From positions 1-40,364 of the forward strand of contig CAOJHH010000011.1 in assembly GCA_948436025.1 (NCBI GenBank): 40,364 bases of DNA, written 5' to 3'. Of this stretch, positions 16,195-24,793 are shown piece after piece. A program made the position numbers and the translations under genes. The stretch is from an uncultured Clostridium sp. Its GTDB lineage: Bacteria > Bacillota > Clostridia > TANB77 > CAG-508. The notes under the pieces were generated by a model. The model saw only the letters and a list, made by a program, of their open reading frames with translations, did no database searches and was not told the DNA's origin. How positions within the stretch are numbered: the first letter of the stretch is position 1; the number at the start of each line of letters is the position of its first letter.

Positions 16195-16870
16195 TTACAC
16201 GATAAATAACGTATGGAACACATACAATAGTATTAAATGTACTGGATAAAAGGTGTATAGGGCATATTTCATATTTGGTCCTTTTTCGCCATTGTAGAAA
16301 TGGATGAGAATAAGAGGTAAAATGGTGCAAGCACACAATAGTCCGTATTCGAAATACAGTCTAGTAGTAAGAGCAAGAGGAATGTATTTTACAAGGCATA
16401 AACCAATATAAGATAGGTTCATAAGCCATTTTTTCTCTTTAAATATGTGGAAAATGAAAATCATTAATACACCAAAATACCCATAATCGGTTTTGAAAAA
16501 GTCAGCAGTTAAGGCAAGGGATGCAACTAATAGTATGCCAATTCCTTTATTTTTGCATTGCTCATAACCAATAATGGCAAGTAGTCCTAAAAATAGAGTA
16601 AAGAAAATGTTTAAACCGAGAGTTTGCTCGGAACATCGAATTAAACCACATAAAAGGTACTTGTGAAATAACCCCAAACATGAATAAACGGATGCAATAA
16701 TTGGTTTTGCTTTTGGTATGGGCATACCCTTCACTAATGCCAAAAGCAAAAATAGGAAAGGCAATTCGCCCCACATAATTAAAATTTGAAAAACGACTAT
16801 AAAGGGCATATCCCAAATGGTCAAAAAACATAGTAACCATGGCAATTATTTTCAACACAAAATTCGACAT
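16195..16870 (-). CDS. TraX-family membrane protein with CGG +1 frameshift
   Basis: About 224 aa and mostly hydrophobic, with at least seven membrane segments. The start SNFVLKIIAMVTMFFDHLGY matches the TraX (PF05857) N-terminus with its conserved DH. TraX acetylates F-pilin in plasmid systems; chromosomal homologues are of unknown role. Frame 0 runs to an in-frame CGG (complement of 16616-16618) and then leaves the family pattern. Skipping that C gives AAC-TCT-GGT-TTA-AAC (NSGLNIFFTLFLGLL), as expected for TraX. It is the only minus-strand case, which shows the pattern follows the coding strand rather than the assembled strand. ATG 16870 is downstream of GAGGAAGG. Confidence 0.75.
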
Positions 16871-16928
16871 AACATTATTCCATCCTTCCTCTTTTATAAA
16901 AAGACATATTTGTAATAACAAACCAAAA

Positions 16929-16977
16929 GGCCCCTTTACCTAAGGGGCTGTCGCCGATAGGCGACTGGGGGTTCTTA
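16929..16977. repeat. Palindromic repeat family B, copy 3
   Basis: GCCCCTTTACCTAAGGGGCT, GTCGCC/GGCGAC stem, TGGGGGTTCTTA. Its last bases TTA are the reverse complement of the stop codon of the glycosyltransferase gene. Confidence 0.8.
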
Positions 16978-17943
16978 CGAATTCAATTTTTCATTGGTTT
17001 CTTTTTCTTCATTATAACGTTCCACAAAATAGATAGGGCGACGTTTGGATTCGTTAAAGGTTCTTCCTAAATATTCACCAATTACCCCTAAAAAGATTAA
17101 CTGAATTCCACCAAGGAATAGAATAACTACCATGGTAGACGAATATCCGGGAACGTCAATTCCATAAATAATGGTTTTTATAATAATGGCTAGCATGTAA
17201 ATAAAACCAGCAAGAGAAACCAAAATTCCCATAACAGCGGCAAATCGTAGAGGGGTGGTGGTAAAAGAAGTTAAGCCATCAATGGAAAGATTAATTAATT
17301 TCCCATAATTCCATTTTGTTTTTCCAGCAGCACGTGGGTCACGGTCAAATAAGATTTCCTTTTTATTGTAACCAATCCAACTAAATAGCCCTTTGGTATA
17401 ACGTTGCGATTCACGAATGGATTTTAGAGCTTCTACACAACGCCTATCAAGCAACCTAAAATCACCAGTATCTTTTTGAATTTCGATATTGGTAACACTT
17501 TGTAACATTTTATAATACATTTTTGAGGTAAATTTCTTTAAAAAACTTTCTCCTTTTCGAGATTTTCTTTTGGCATATACATCATCATAACCTTCTTCCC
17601 AAAGCTTTAGCATATCGGGAATTAATTCTGGTGGGTCTTGTAAATCCGCATCAATAATAATCACACAATCGCCTTTGGCATAATCAAGACCAGCAATCAT
17701 GGCCGTTTCTTTTCCAAAATTCCTAGAAAGGTTTAAGTAGCAAATGCGATTATCCATACTTCGTAACTCTTTCATAACAGCTAAGGTATTATCTTTGCTT
17801 CCGTCATTTACCAGCAATATTTCAAAACGGTAAGAAGAAAGGTTGTCCATAATATTTTTTAGTCTTTCATATAGCATATGTAATACTTCTTGTTCATTGT
17901 AAGCAGGAACAAGAATGGTAACTAATTTTATATCTTTTTCCAT
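16975..17943 (-). CDS. GtrB/DPM1-like membrane glycosyltransferase (GT2)
   Basis: This 322-aa protein has a GT2 catalytic domain (LVPAYNEQEVL near residue 9, LLVNDGSKDNT, and the DADLQDPPE metal and donor site near residue 98) followed by two C-terminal transmembrane segments. It should load a sugar onto undecaprenyl or polyprenyl phosphate on the cytoplasmic face, for decoration of wall polymers. The start ATG (complement of 17941-17943) follows GGAGGT. Its stop codon is supplied by a family B repeat, so the repeat may have trimmed or replaced the original end. Final residues are KLNS. Confidence 0.88.
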   Translation of the reverse strand: MEKDIKLVTILVPAYNEQEVLHMLYERLKNIMDNLSSYRFEILLVNDGSKDNTLAVMKELRSMDNRICYLNLSRNFGKETAMIAGLDYAKGDCVIIIDADLQDPPELIPDMLKLWEEGYDDVYAKRKSRKGESFLKKFTSKMYYKMLQSVTNIEIQKDTGDFRLLDRRCVEALKSIRESQRYTKGLFSWIGYNKKEILFDRDPRAAGKTKWNYGKLINLSIDGLTSFTTTPLRFAAVMGILVSLAGFIYMLAIIIKTIIYGIDVPGYSSTMVVILFLGGIQLIFLGVIGEYLGRTFNESKRRPIYFVERYNEEKETNEKLNS

Positions 17944-18003
17944 AAATAAACCTCCATACAAGCTATTATACCGTATAATTTGTATGGAGTAAAGAGATTT
18001 TGC

Positions 18004-18858
18004 CTATTCTTTGGAAACTTGTTTACTGGTTAAACGGTACACGTGGCAAATATCGCAATCCGTGCAAATGGAAACTCGAGAATCGAAAATTAATTTTAAA
18101 GTAGTAATAAATTCATCTTCATATTCATGGATTAAGTGGATATATAGTTTTTCTGGTAAAAGCGTTAACAAGGTATTTAAACAGTAATCATTAGAAGAAA
18201 AAGAAATATCCGATAAGTAGGTTGCATTGGAAAGATTCGTATCAATAGGGATAAAATCCTTATTTCCATCAAGTAAAATCGAATCCTTATTACGATAGAC
18301 TAGATGAATGACATTAGTAGAGCTTTCTTTGGAGGCTACATATAAATGTAAAATATCGATAAATTCATGGTATTCGCGTTCAATTAAAAAATTACTAACC
18401 GATAAATCGGTATGATAATCTAACAGGTCACGATATTCTTGTAATCGGAAATTGACAAACCCTGAAAGTACAATCGAATGATGTTCTGATAGGTATCGAT
18501 CAAAAGAAGAAAAAATAGATTTATATTTTTCTTCGTAAAGTTCTGGTTCATGAAATGCTTCAAAACAAGTATCTAAAATGGTTTGTTTTTCAATATCGTT
18601 AAAATAAAAATAATGATAACGAATTAAGTTTTTTACCATTTTTCTTTCATAAAAAAAGAGAATGCATTTTGTTAAAATATCACATACATAAGTATGGAAA
18701 GTAGCAATATCATCACCAGTATAATGAATAATCACATTATGATAAATCTTAAAAGAAAGATTGGATAAATAGATATGTTCTAGGTTAATATTTGAAAATT
18801 CTTTTAGTAGATAGTCGATTACATATTTATTATTGCTTTTTACACAGACGGATTTCAT
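18004..18858 (-). CDS. ytxC: Sporulation protein YtxC-like
   Basis: This 284-aa protein has no clear catalytic motif. The pattern of an N-terminal alpha/beta part, then YEEKYKSIFSSFDRYLSEHH and SGFVNFRLQEYRDLLDYHTD in the middle, and a C-terminal CTDCDICHVY, fits the YtxC (PF08812) family of putative sporulation proteins. Its role is not established. Together with gpr it supports a spore former. It is divergent from the pilin/SUMF gene at 19184. The start is the complement of 18856-18858. Confidence 0.75.
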   Translation of the reverse strand: MKSVCVKSNNKYVIDYLLKEFSNINLEHIYLSNLSFKIYHNVIIHYTGDDIATFHTYVCDILTKCILFFYERKMVKNLIRYHYFYFNDIEKQTILDTCFEAFHEPELYEEKYKSIFSSFDRYLSEHHSIVLSGFVNFRLQEYRDLLDYHTDLSVSNFLIEREYHEFIDILHLYVASKESSTNVIHLVYRNKDSILLDGNKDFIPIDTNLSNATYLSDISFSSNDYCLNTLLTLLPEKLYIHLIHEYEDEFITTLKLIFDSRVSICTDCDICHVYRLTSKQVSKE

Positions 18859-19183
18859 GCCCTAAAAGTCTCCTTTCATTTTTGGTGCCATAAGTTAGTA
18901 TCTACCAAAATGGTTTTTGCTATACATTATTTTATGCAATTTGTAATGGATTGGAAACTTGTATAAAAGGAAACGAAAAAAAGAAAATTTTGGTGTGGAA
19001 ATTTGCACAGTAAAATTGTTGAAAAATGCACAATGAAAACTGTCAAAAGACGTACAATAAATTGTTAAAACGGAAAAAGAAAACCAATTATGTGAAAATA
19101 TAATAATCAAAAACAAGATATTACCTTGCTATATCTTATTTACAAAGATATAATAAAACAAAAACGAAAGGAGCAAAAGAAAA
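18859..19183. other. Divergent intergenic region with promoter
   Basis: This 325-bp gap lies between two outward-facing genes. A promoter TTGCTA (19126-19131), 17 bp, TATAAT (19149-19154) reads toward the pilin/SUMF gene. Short, loosely repeated TTGCACAGT / TGCACAATG elements lie at about 19003-19035. I see no gene. Confidence 0.5.
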
Positions 19184-20464
19184 ATGCAACAAAGAAACAA
19201 AGGAATCACATTAGTAGCTTTAGTCATAACAATCATTATATTACTAATCTTAGCAGCTATAACAATTAATATGACAATCGGACAAAGAGGAATCATAACA
19301 AGAGCACAGCAAGCAGGAAAAAACTACCAAGAAGCAGCAGATAGAGAAGATAAAGAATTAGCCAAACTATGGGACGAGGCAGAAAATATTTTAAAGGGAA
19401 ACACACAAGGTAGTGGAAATACTACTGGTGGAGGACAAGATCCAGTTAAGCCAGGAGAAGAAACAGAAAAACCTTGGGAACAAGACCCAACCAATCCAGA
19501 TTGGTCAAAACCATCTACAAATACGGAGAAAGATAATTATGAAGATGAATCAGGAAAAAAAGCAACTATTCCAGAAGGTTTTCAGGTTTCTAAAAAAGAA
19601 GGAGAAACGGAAATTGATGATGGCTTGGTTATAAGAGATGCGATTACTAATAATGAGTTTGTATGGGTGCCATGTAGTGCTAATGGATCTAATGAGCAAG
19701 TAAAGTATAATAGATATACTCTTACTAAGGGTGCTGTAACAAATGGCACTCACTTGGCTACCAATAGTATAATGATAAAGACGAGTGAGAATGATAATAG
19801 CTATTATATAGAAGCAATGCCAACAATAAAAGATGATAAAACAGAGTTAGATAGTATAACAGAATATGGTGGATTTTATATAGGACGTTATGAAGTCGGA
19901 ATAGAGGGACATGACGAAAAAGTAGATACTACGGGTAAGTATGGTATTAGTTGGACGGGGTATAGTAATGGAACAGCAGTAATACAAAAAGGAAAACAAG
20001 TATGGAATTATATAACAATAGAAAAGGCAAAAGAAATAGTAGAAGAAATGTATATTGGTAATGAAATAGTAATAAGTAAATTATGTAGTAGTTATGCATG
20101 GGATACAGCATTAATGTTCATACGAAAGAATCATTCGAGGTATCCTAGCTTCAGTCCAGAGGGTAATTATTACAATTCTGCATTTACGTATACTGATTTA
20201 GAAGGAAATGTTAAAACGAAACGTGTAAATTCAACGGTAATAGTACCAACAGGGCAAACAACGGCAGTAAATAATATATATGACATGGGAGGCAATATCA
20301 GTGAGTTGACGTTAGAAAAAAACTCAGAGGAAAGAGCTTCAGTAGTGCGTGGGTCGAGTTGCGATTACCAATATAATACAGATCCAGCAGGTGACCGTGA
20401 TGCAGGACTCTATACGTCTGGTAAGTATATAGGATTCCGTTGTACATTATTTTTACTAAAATGA
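19184..20464 (+). CDS. Pilin-like N-terminus fused to a SUMF/FGE-like (C-type lectin fold) domain
   Basis: This 426-aa surface protein begins with KGITLVALVITIIILLILAA, a class III pilin-like segment, then a charged helix, a Gly/Thr/Pro-rich linker (about residues 68-120) and a formylglycine-generating-enzyme-like domain. That domain shows EFVWVPC, GGFYIGRYEVG, YDMGGNISELT and the ending VVRGSS...GFRCTLF. The domain is probably a ligand-binding scaffold rather than an active FGE. Such C-terminal folds are known targets of diversity-generating retroelements, but no reverse transcriptase or template repeat is seen here. The promoter is at 19126-19154, and AAAGGAG lies before the ATG. Confidence 0.8.
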   Translation: MQQRNKGITLVALVITIIILLILAAITINMTIGQRGIITRAQQAGKNYQEAADREDKELAKLWDEAENILKGNTQGSGNTTGGGQDPVKPGEETEKPWEQDPTNPDWSKPSTNTEKDNYEDESGKKATIPEGFQVSKKEGETEIDDGLVIRDAITNNEFVWVPCSANGSNEQVKYNRYTLTKGAVTNGTHLATNSIMIKTSENDNSYYIEAMPTIKDDKTELDSITEYGGFYIGRYEVGIEGHDEKVDTTGKYGISWTGYSNGTAVIQKGKQVWNYITIEKAKEIVEEMYIGNEIVISKLCSSYAWDTALMFIRKNHSRYPSFSPEGNYYNSAFTYTDLEGNVKTKRVNSTVIVPTGQTTAVNNIYDMGGNISELTLEKNSEERASVVRGSSCDYQYNTDPAGDRDAGLYTSGKYIGFRCTLFLLK

Positions 20465-20479
20465 ACCATAATGAGAGAA

Positions 20480-20526
20480 TAATAGAATATTGACAAAATA
20501 TTTTTATACTTTGTCAATATTCTATT
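20480..20526 (+). terminator. Strong hairpin terminator
   Basis: AATAGAATATTGACAAA pairs over 17 bp with TTTGTCAATATTCTATT. It ends the pilin/SUMF transcript. Confidence 0.75.
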
Positions 20527-20548
20527 GTAATTACAGGGTAAAAAGGTC

Positions 20549-20848
20549 TTTACAAACTAAAAATTCATGATATAATAAAGTCATCTTGTTAAGTTCAAAC
20601 ATAATAACAATCTATTATTATGTTCTAAATCATTATCAATATTAAATTGATTCAAAAAATATTCAAGATGCTTTTGTTCGAAAAGCAACATATTTTCCAA
20701 AACAAGAATAAAAATAGAAATCTAAAAACGAAAGGAGGCTAAGGTTACTACGTCTTTATTATGTTTTGATTTGACGAAGAAATAAAAAATATTGTCATTT
20801 TTGTTGAGTTTTTTAATTTAACATGGTACAATAAGAAAGGAAATACAT
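20549..20848 (+). promoter_or_regulatory. Promoter with long, hairpin-rich leader
   Basis: TTTACA (20549-20554), 16 bp, TATAAT (20571-20576), then about 260 bp without a gene before the Rpn ATG. The leader holds several nested hairpins: CATCTTG (20582-) with CAAGATG, ACATAATAA with TTATTATGT, and GCTTTT with AAAAGC. It also has an AAAGGAGG motif not followed by a usable ORF. It may be a small RNA or a regulated 5' leader; no known riboswitch was recognised. Confidence 0.4.
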
Positions 20849-21717
20849 ATGAAACTAAATTTAAAAAATGATATTGTATTTAAAGCATTTTTTGCGAAAA
20901 AAGGAAACGAAAAATACCTAAAAAGCTTTTTTTAGAATCGTTATTAGAAGAAAGCATTGGCGAAATTGAAGTAGTAGGAGAAGCGAGCTTAAAGCAATTG
21001 ACTATTGCCGAAAAAATGGGAAGATTGGACATTAGAGTAACCATAAACAAAACGAAAATCGTAAATATTGAAATTCAATTATGTGATAACAAGGACACAA
21101 AACAAAGAACAGAGTTGTATGGCTCAAGACTCATTAGCGAACAAGTAGGAAGAGGAGACCAGTATCAAGAATTAAAACCAGTCATACTCATTAATATTTT
21201 AAACTATAACCTACTAAAAGTACCAGATTATGCGACTAAAAGTGTAACAGTAGCCGATAAACACAGAGACTATATTATTACAGACGATATAACATATTGG
21301 TTTATAGAATTACCAAAGTTTCGAAAAAGCAAACCAAGATTAGCAAATGCATTAGAAGGATGGCTAGCCTTAATTGATGATAAAGATGGGAGGTTAAGTA
21401 AGATGGCAGAAGAAAAACACGAAATTATAAAAGAAGCAAAAGAAGAAGTAGAAGAAATCCTATCCGAAGCCGTAATCAAAGAAATAAACGAATACAAACA
21501 AACTGCCATATGGGAAAGAAACTCGATGAAATATCATGCAATGGAAGTGGGAATGAAACGAGGACTAAGAAAAGGAGAAAAAAAGGGATTAGAACAAAGC
21601 AAAAAAAAGATAGTTGGCAATATGCTACGAAAAGGAATGTGTATTGAACAAATAGAAGAACTAGTAGAAATATCAAAAGAAGAAATACAAAAAATCAAAG
21701 AAGAAATGTCGTTATAA
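20849..21717 (+). pseudogene. Rpn-family PD-(D/E)XK nuclease, frame broken at a T7 run
   Basis: The pieces together match the Rpn/transposase-like PD-(D/E)XK family: NDIVFKAFFAKKGNEKYL at the start, LDIRVTINKTKIVNIEIQL (nuclease core), RTELYGSRL, and a C-terminal Lys/Glu-rich coiled coil with GLRKGEKKG. Frame 0 from ATG 20849 stops at TAG 20933-20935 just after seven T residues (20927-20933). A -1 shift there restores LESLLEESIGEIE and the rest to 21717. This break is unlike the CGG breaks; it could be slippage, phase variation or a -1 programmed shift. Confidence 0.65.
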
Positions 21718-21734
21718 TATCAAAAAGAAGAACA

Positions 21735-21777
21735 AAAATATAGATACTATTTAATTATAAGTAGTATCTATATTTTT
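21735..21777. terminator. Bidirectional terminator between convergent genes
   Basis: AAAAATATAGATACTA pairs with TAGTATCTATATTTTT. It serves the Rpn gene (+) and the branching enzyme gene (-). Confidence 0.8.
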
Positions 21778-23370
21778 CTATTGGTAAATTCGATAATCAA
21801 TCTCCGGAAAAATTGGGTCTTTTTCGGTAATATCTTTTAGGAATTCCTCATCAATGGAGTCGGATTTTATTTGGTTGTATAATTTGGTAAATCTTCCAAT
21901 ATGGTCTTTGATTCGTTTTTTGGCATAATCTACCATAGTTCCATTGGTAATAATAAATAACCAATCACTGCTTTGGGCAAGTAGTAACTCTCTAGCACAT
22001 TGGTTTAGTGCTTGTTTTTTTAAGGTATTTGTCTCATTTGGATATAAATGCGCAAGTTCTACCATACGGTCTCCCGCCACATGTAAATGCCTATGTACAT
22101 AATCATTGGTTGGGTTTAGCCATACACCACTATAACCATTTGCCCCCCAACTAGAACGGCATGGGGTAGATACTTGAATATTTGGGTAACGGTCAATATA
22201 TTCACTAGGAGTAATTAGCTTAAAATCACACTTATCGTAGTATATTTTTTTAAATAGCACATATAACCAATCTGGTCCTTCATACCACCAATGACCATAA
22301 AGTTCTGCATCATAAGGGCATAAAATAATGGGCGGAGTATCCATGTGATTTGCTAAATTTGTAATTTGTGCTTGTCTACAATCGAAGAAATGACCTGCTT
22401 GTTTTTCGACACTATCCATAGCCCATCTTGGGTTGTAATAGTCTTTTTCGCTGGTATCTCCGGTAATGCGATAATATTTAATGCCAGTAGGAACACGAAC
22501 ACCATCATAGGTAAGATAAGGCTTAATGTAGTCATAATCAGCGTCATACCCAATATCACGGTAAAATTCACGGTAATTATAATCCCCAGGATAACCATTA
22601 ATTGAGCTCCATACTTGACGAGAAGATTCAATATCACGTCCAAAGGCAACAATGCCAGTGGGAGAAACAATAGGTGCATAGGTACCATATACAGGGGTAG
22701 GGTTAGCATATAAAATACCATGCGATTCGGTAATAATATATTCAATTCCAAATGCTTTTAAATATTTGTCAGCTTCTGGCACATATCCACATTCTGGAAG
22801 CCAAATACCACGAGGCTTTCTTCCAAAATATTTTTCATAAGTTTGTACACCTACTGCAATTTGAGCTTTTACGGTATTTTCGTTAATATATAAAATTGGA
22901 AAATAACCATGGGTTGCACCACAGGTAATAATTTCTAATACACCAACCTCTTGCAAATGTTTAAAACCTTCAATAATGTTACAGTGATACACATCTTGAA
23001 AAATGTGTAAGTCATTAGAATAACGGTCAAAATAATAATGCGATAGTTTATTTAAACGTGCATCATAGGAGGTACGTTTGATTTCTTTTTTTGAAAGTTC
23101 AATATGCTTTTTTAAATAGCTTATATAACGTTTTTGTAATAGTTTATTATCTAACATATTAAGAAGAGGAGGTGTCATCGACATGGTAATACGAAAATTA
23201 ACCCCTTCTTCTACTAATTTGTTAAAATTCGTAAGTAAAGGAAGATAGGTTTCGGAAATTGCTTCAAATAGCCATTCTTCTTCTAAATAATGTTCACTTT
23301 CTGGATGATGCACAAAGGGTAGATGTGCATGTAAGACAAAACTAACATAGCCTTTTTCTTGTTTATTCAT
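21778..23370 (-). CDS. GH57 1,4-alpha-glucan branching enzyme
   Basis: This 530-aa protein shows GH57 signatures: LHAHLPFVHHPE at the N-terminus, ATHGYFPIL, the nucleophile region GIWLPECGY, and CPYDAELYGHWWYEGPDWL with the acid Asp, followed by a helical C-terminal domain. GH57 branching enzymes create alpha-1,6 links in glycogen. The ATG (complement of 23368-23370) follows AAGGAGAAA; the longer reading frame is ignored. A DUF4912 gene lies directly upstream on the same strand, an association I recall from other bacteria with GH57 branching enzymes. No in-frame CGG. Confidence 0.9.
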   Translation of the reverse strand: MNKQEKGYVSFVLHAHLPFVHHPESEHYLEEEWLFEAISETYLPLLTNFNKLVEEGVNFRITMSMTPPLLNMLDNKLLQKRYISYLKKHIELSKKEIKRTSYDARLNKLSHYYFDRYSNDLHIFQDVYHCNIIEGFKHLQEVGVLEIITCGATHGYFPILYINENTVKAQIAVGVQTYEKYFGRKPRGIWLPECGYVPEADKYLKAFGIEYIITESHGILYANPTPVYGTYAPIVSPTGIVAFGRDIESSRQVWSSINGYPGDYNYREFYRDIGYDADYDYIKPYLTYDGVRVPTGIKYYRITGDTSEKDYYNPRWAMDSVEKQAGHFFDCRQAQITNLANHMDTPPIILCPYDAELYGHWWYEGPDWLYVLFKKIYYDKCDFKLITPSEYIDRYPNIQVSTPCRSSWGANGYSGVWLNPTNDYVHRHLHVAGDRMVELAHLYPNETNTLKKQALNQCARELLLAQSSDWLFIITNGTMVDYAKKRIKDHIGRFTKLYNQIKSDSIDEEFLKDITEKDPIFPEIDYRIYQ

Positions 23371-23389
23371 AGATTTCTCCTTCGTAAAT

Positions 23390-23418
23390 TGATAGGAGCA
23401 GATTGTATATCTGCCCAC
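23390..23418. repeat. Palindromic repeat, family C-like
   Basis: GATAGGAGCAGATTGTATAT followed by CTGCCCAC: a diverged palindrome between the DUF4912 and GH57 genes. Confidence 0.5.
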
Positions 23419-23484
23419 ACAAGTTATTATTTCATTGACGCATAGCCATTCTTTGTAAGTGGCAAAGCCACTAACTTAGGTCGC

Positions 23485-24423
23485 TTATTTGAAACTAGAA
23501 GATGAAAGGGAAGATGGATTTATTAAATTACCGTCAACGATTTCATCAAATAATTCGTTTTTATAAATTTGCTTGTACAAGTCATAAATACCATAAATTT
23601 CTTGCATATTTTTAAAGTTAGCCCAATGTGAGAAATCTTTAATTGTTGTTTGACCGGTTTTTACATTACGGTAAGATACTTGAGGGGTAAAGCGTTCGAA
23701 TAAAATATGATCATTAGGAGACGACATTTCATTAGAAGAGGCAACATAGATGTATGGTTCTTTAATTGTATCTTGGTATAAATTTGGACGTCTTCCAAGT
23801 TCGATTACATATTCACAGTTAACATCATTTACATGTAAGTACCAACTATTGGCAAAATCGTTAATTTCAATTTCAAAAGTATAATTCATGGTAGTATTAT
23901 GAACTAGCAAAATAGGTCTTGTTTTAGAAAAAAAGTCTTCACCATATTTGGTAGTATATATTAAACGGTCCTCATCTGAAATATCCCAATACACAAATAG
24001 CATTTCTGGTGTTTGTGCAAGTACTTTTACAGTGGTTTGGTTATAACGATAAGGCAAATCATAATATTCCAAAATCTCGATTTTCTTCTTTGCAGTTGTG
24101 GTTTTTTTAGCAGAAGAGGTACTAGATGCTTTTGCTTTTGTAGCTGTGGTTTCTTTGGTAGTAGAAGTACTAGCAGTCTTAGTTTTTGTAGTAGTTTTTT
24201 TAGTAACAGAAGTACTAGGTACTTTAGTAGTTGTTGTCTTTTTTGTAGTAGCAGTAGATTCCTTTTTAGTAGGAACTTTTTTAGATTTTGTAGATGCAGT
24301 AGCATCTTGTTTTGTAGTAGCTTTTTTAGTAGATGAGGTCTTTTTAGGAACCTTTTTTACTTTAGTACCTTCATCTTTTTTCTGTTTTACTGATTTAGCT
24401 ACATCTTTTGTTGTTCTTGGCAT
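23485..24423 (-). CDS. DUF4912 protein with Lys/Thr-rich low-complexity N-terminus
   Basis: This 312-aa protein has residues 1-115 made almost entirely of Lys, Thr, Ser and Ala in irregular repeats (KKTTTT, TSTTKE). A folded C-terminal half follows: YYDLPYRYNQTTVKVLAQTP, LFVYWDIS, NSWYLHVNDVNCEYVIELG and DHILFERF, which fits DUF4912. Function is unknown. The domain resembles carbohydrate-binding-type beta folds and occurs next to GH57 branching enzymes, so a glycogen-related role is inferred. The basic tail may bind nucleic acid or polyanions. ATG (complement of 24421-24423) follows AAGGAGGTA. Confidence 0.75.
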   Translation of the reverse strand: MPRTTKDVAKSVKQKKDEGTKVKKVPKKTSSTKKATTKQDATASTKSKKVPTKKESTATTKKTTTTKVPSTSVTKKTTTKTKTASTSTTKETTATKAKASSTSSAKKTTTAKKKIEILEYYDLPYRYNQTTVKVLAQTPEMLFVYWDISDEDRLIYTTKYGEDFFSKTRPILLVHNTTMNYTFEIEINDFANSWYLHVNDVNCEYVIELGRRPNLYQDTIKEPYIYVASSNEMSSPNDHILFERFTPQVSYRNVKTGQTTIKDFSHWANFKNMQEIYGIYDLYKQIYKNELFDEIVDGNLINPSSLSSSSFK

Positions 24424-24616
24424 CAAAAAATACCTCCTTGGTACAAATTAAATTTCTTCTACTATACTATACTAAAAGCAAAATAAATTCAAGTAAATTG
24501 TCGAAATAAATACAAAAATATTTTTTGTATTCGGAAGAATAAGTTGTGGTACGATTATGCTGACTTTCTATATTTAAAATAAGACGATTCCATTGTGCAA
24601 AAAAAGAAACAATCGA

Positions 24617-24622
24617 TATAAT
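24617..24622 (+). promoter_or_regulatory. -10 element before small ORF
   Basis: TATAAT with a weak TTGTGC 18 bp upstream (24593-24598), about 16 bp before the ATG at 24638. Confidence 0.35.
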
Positions 24623-24637
24623 AAAAAGACAAGGAGA

Positions 24638-24760
24638 ATGAAGAAAGAATATAAATATAATCATATGGAGGCAGGTCATGTATCTAACCAAAAAGGAATC
24701 ATAGAAGGAAGTCTATGGGGATGCTCATATGGAGCAAGAACAATCAGATGGGAAAAATAA
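24638..24760 (+). CDS. Possible 40-aa small protein
   Basis: ATG at 24638, TAA at 24758-24760. The product ends SLWGCSYGARTIRWEK; it has one Cys and a mixed charge, and no membrane segment. Support: a TATAAT box just upstream, AAGGAG (though very close to the ATG, so the in-frame ATG at 24665 is possible), and a terminator hairpin seven bases after the stop. No family is recognised. It lies in an otherwise gene-free 620-bp stretch. Confidence 0.4.
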   Translation: MKKEYKYNHMEAGHVSNQKGIIEGSLWGCSYGARTIRWEK

Positions 24761-24766
24761 GGAAAA

Positions 24767-24793
24767 TTGAAAAAATGCTTGCATTTTTTTCAA
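24767..24793 (+). terminator. Hairpin terminator
   Basis: TGAAAAAATGC pairs with GCATTTTTTTCA with a TT loop. Confidence 0.65.

Noticed and set aside
19184..20464. A diversity-generating retroelement
   Set aside because: Only a target-like domain is present. There is no reverse transcriptase, accessory gene or template repeat in the window.
23485..24423. Long plus-strand open frames opposite the DUF4912 gene
   Set aside because: They are shadows of the Lys/Thr codon repeats (Val/Phe/Ser-rich translations) without ribosome binding sites.
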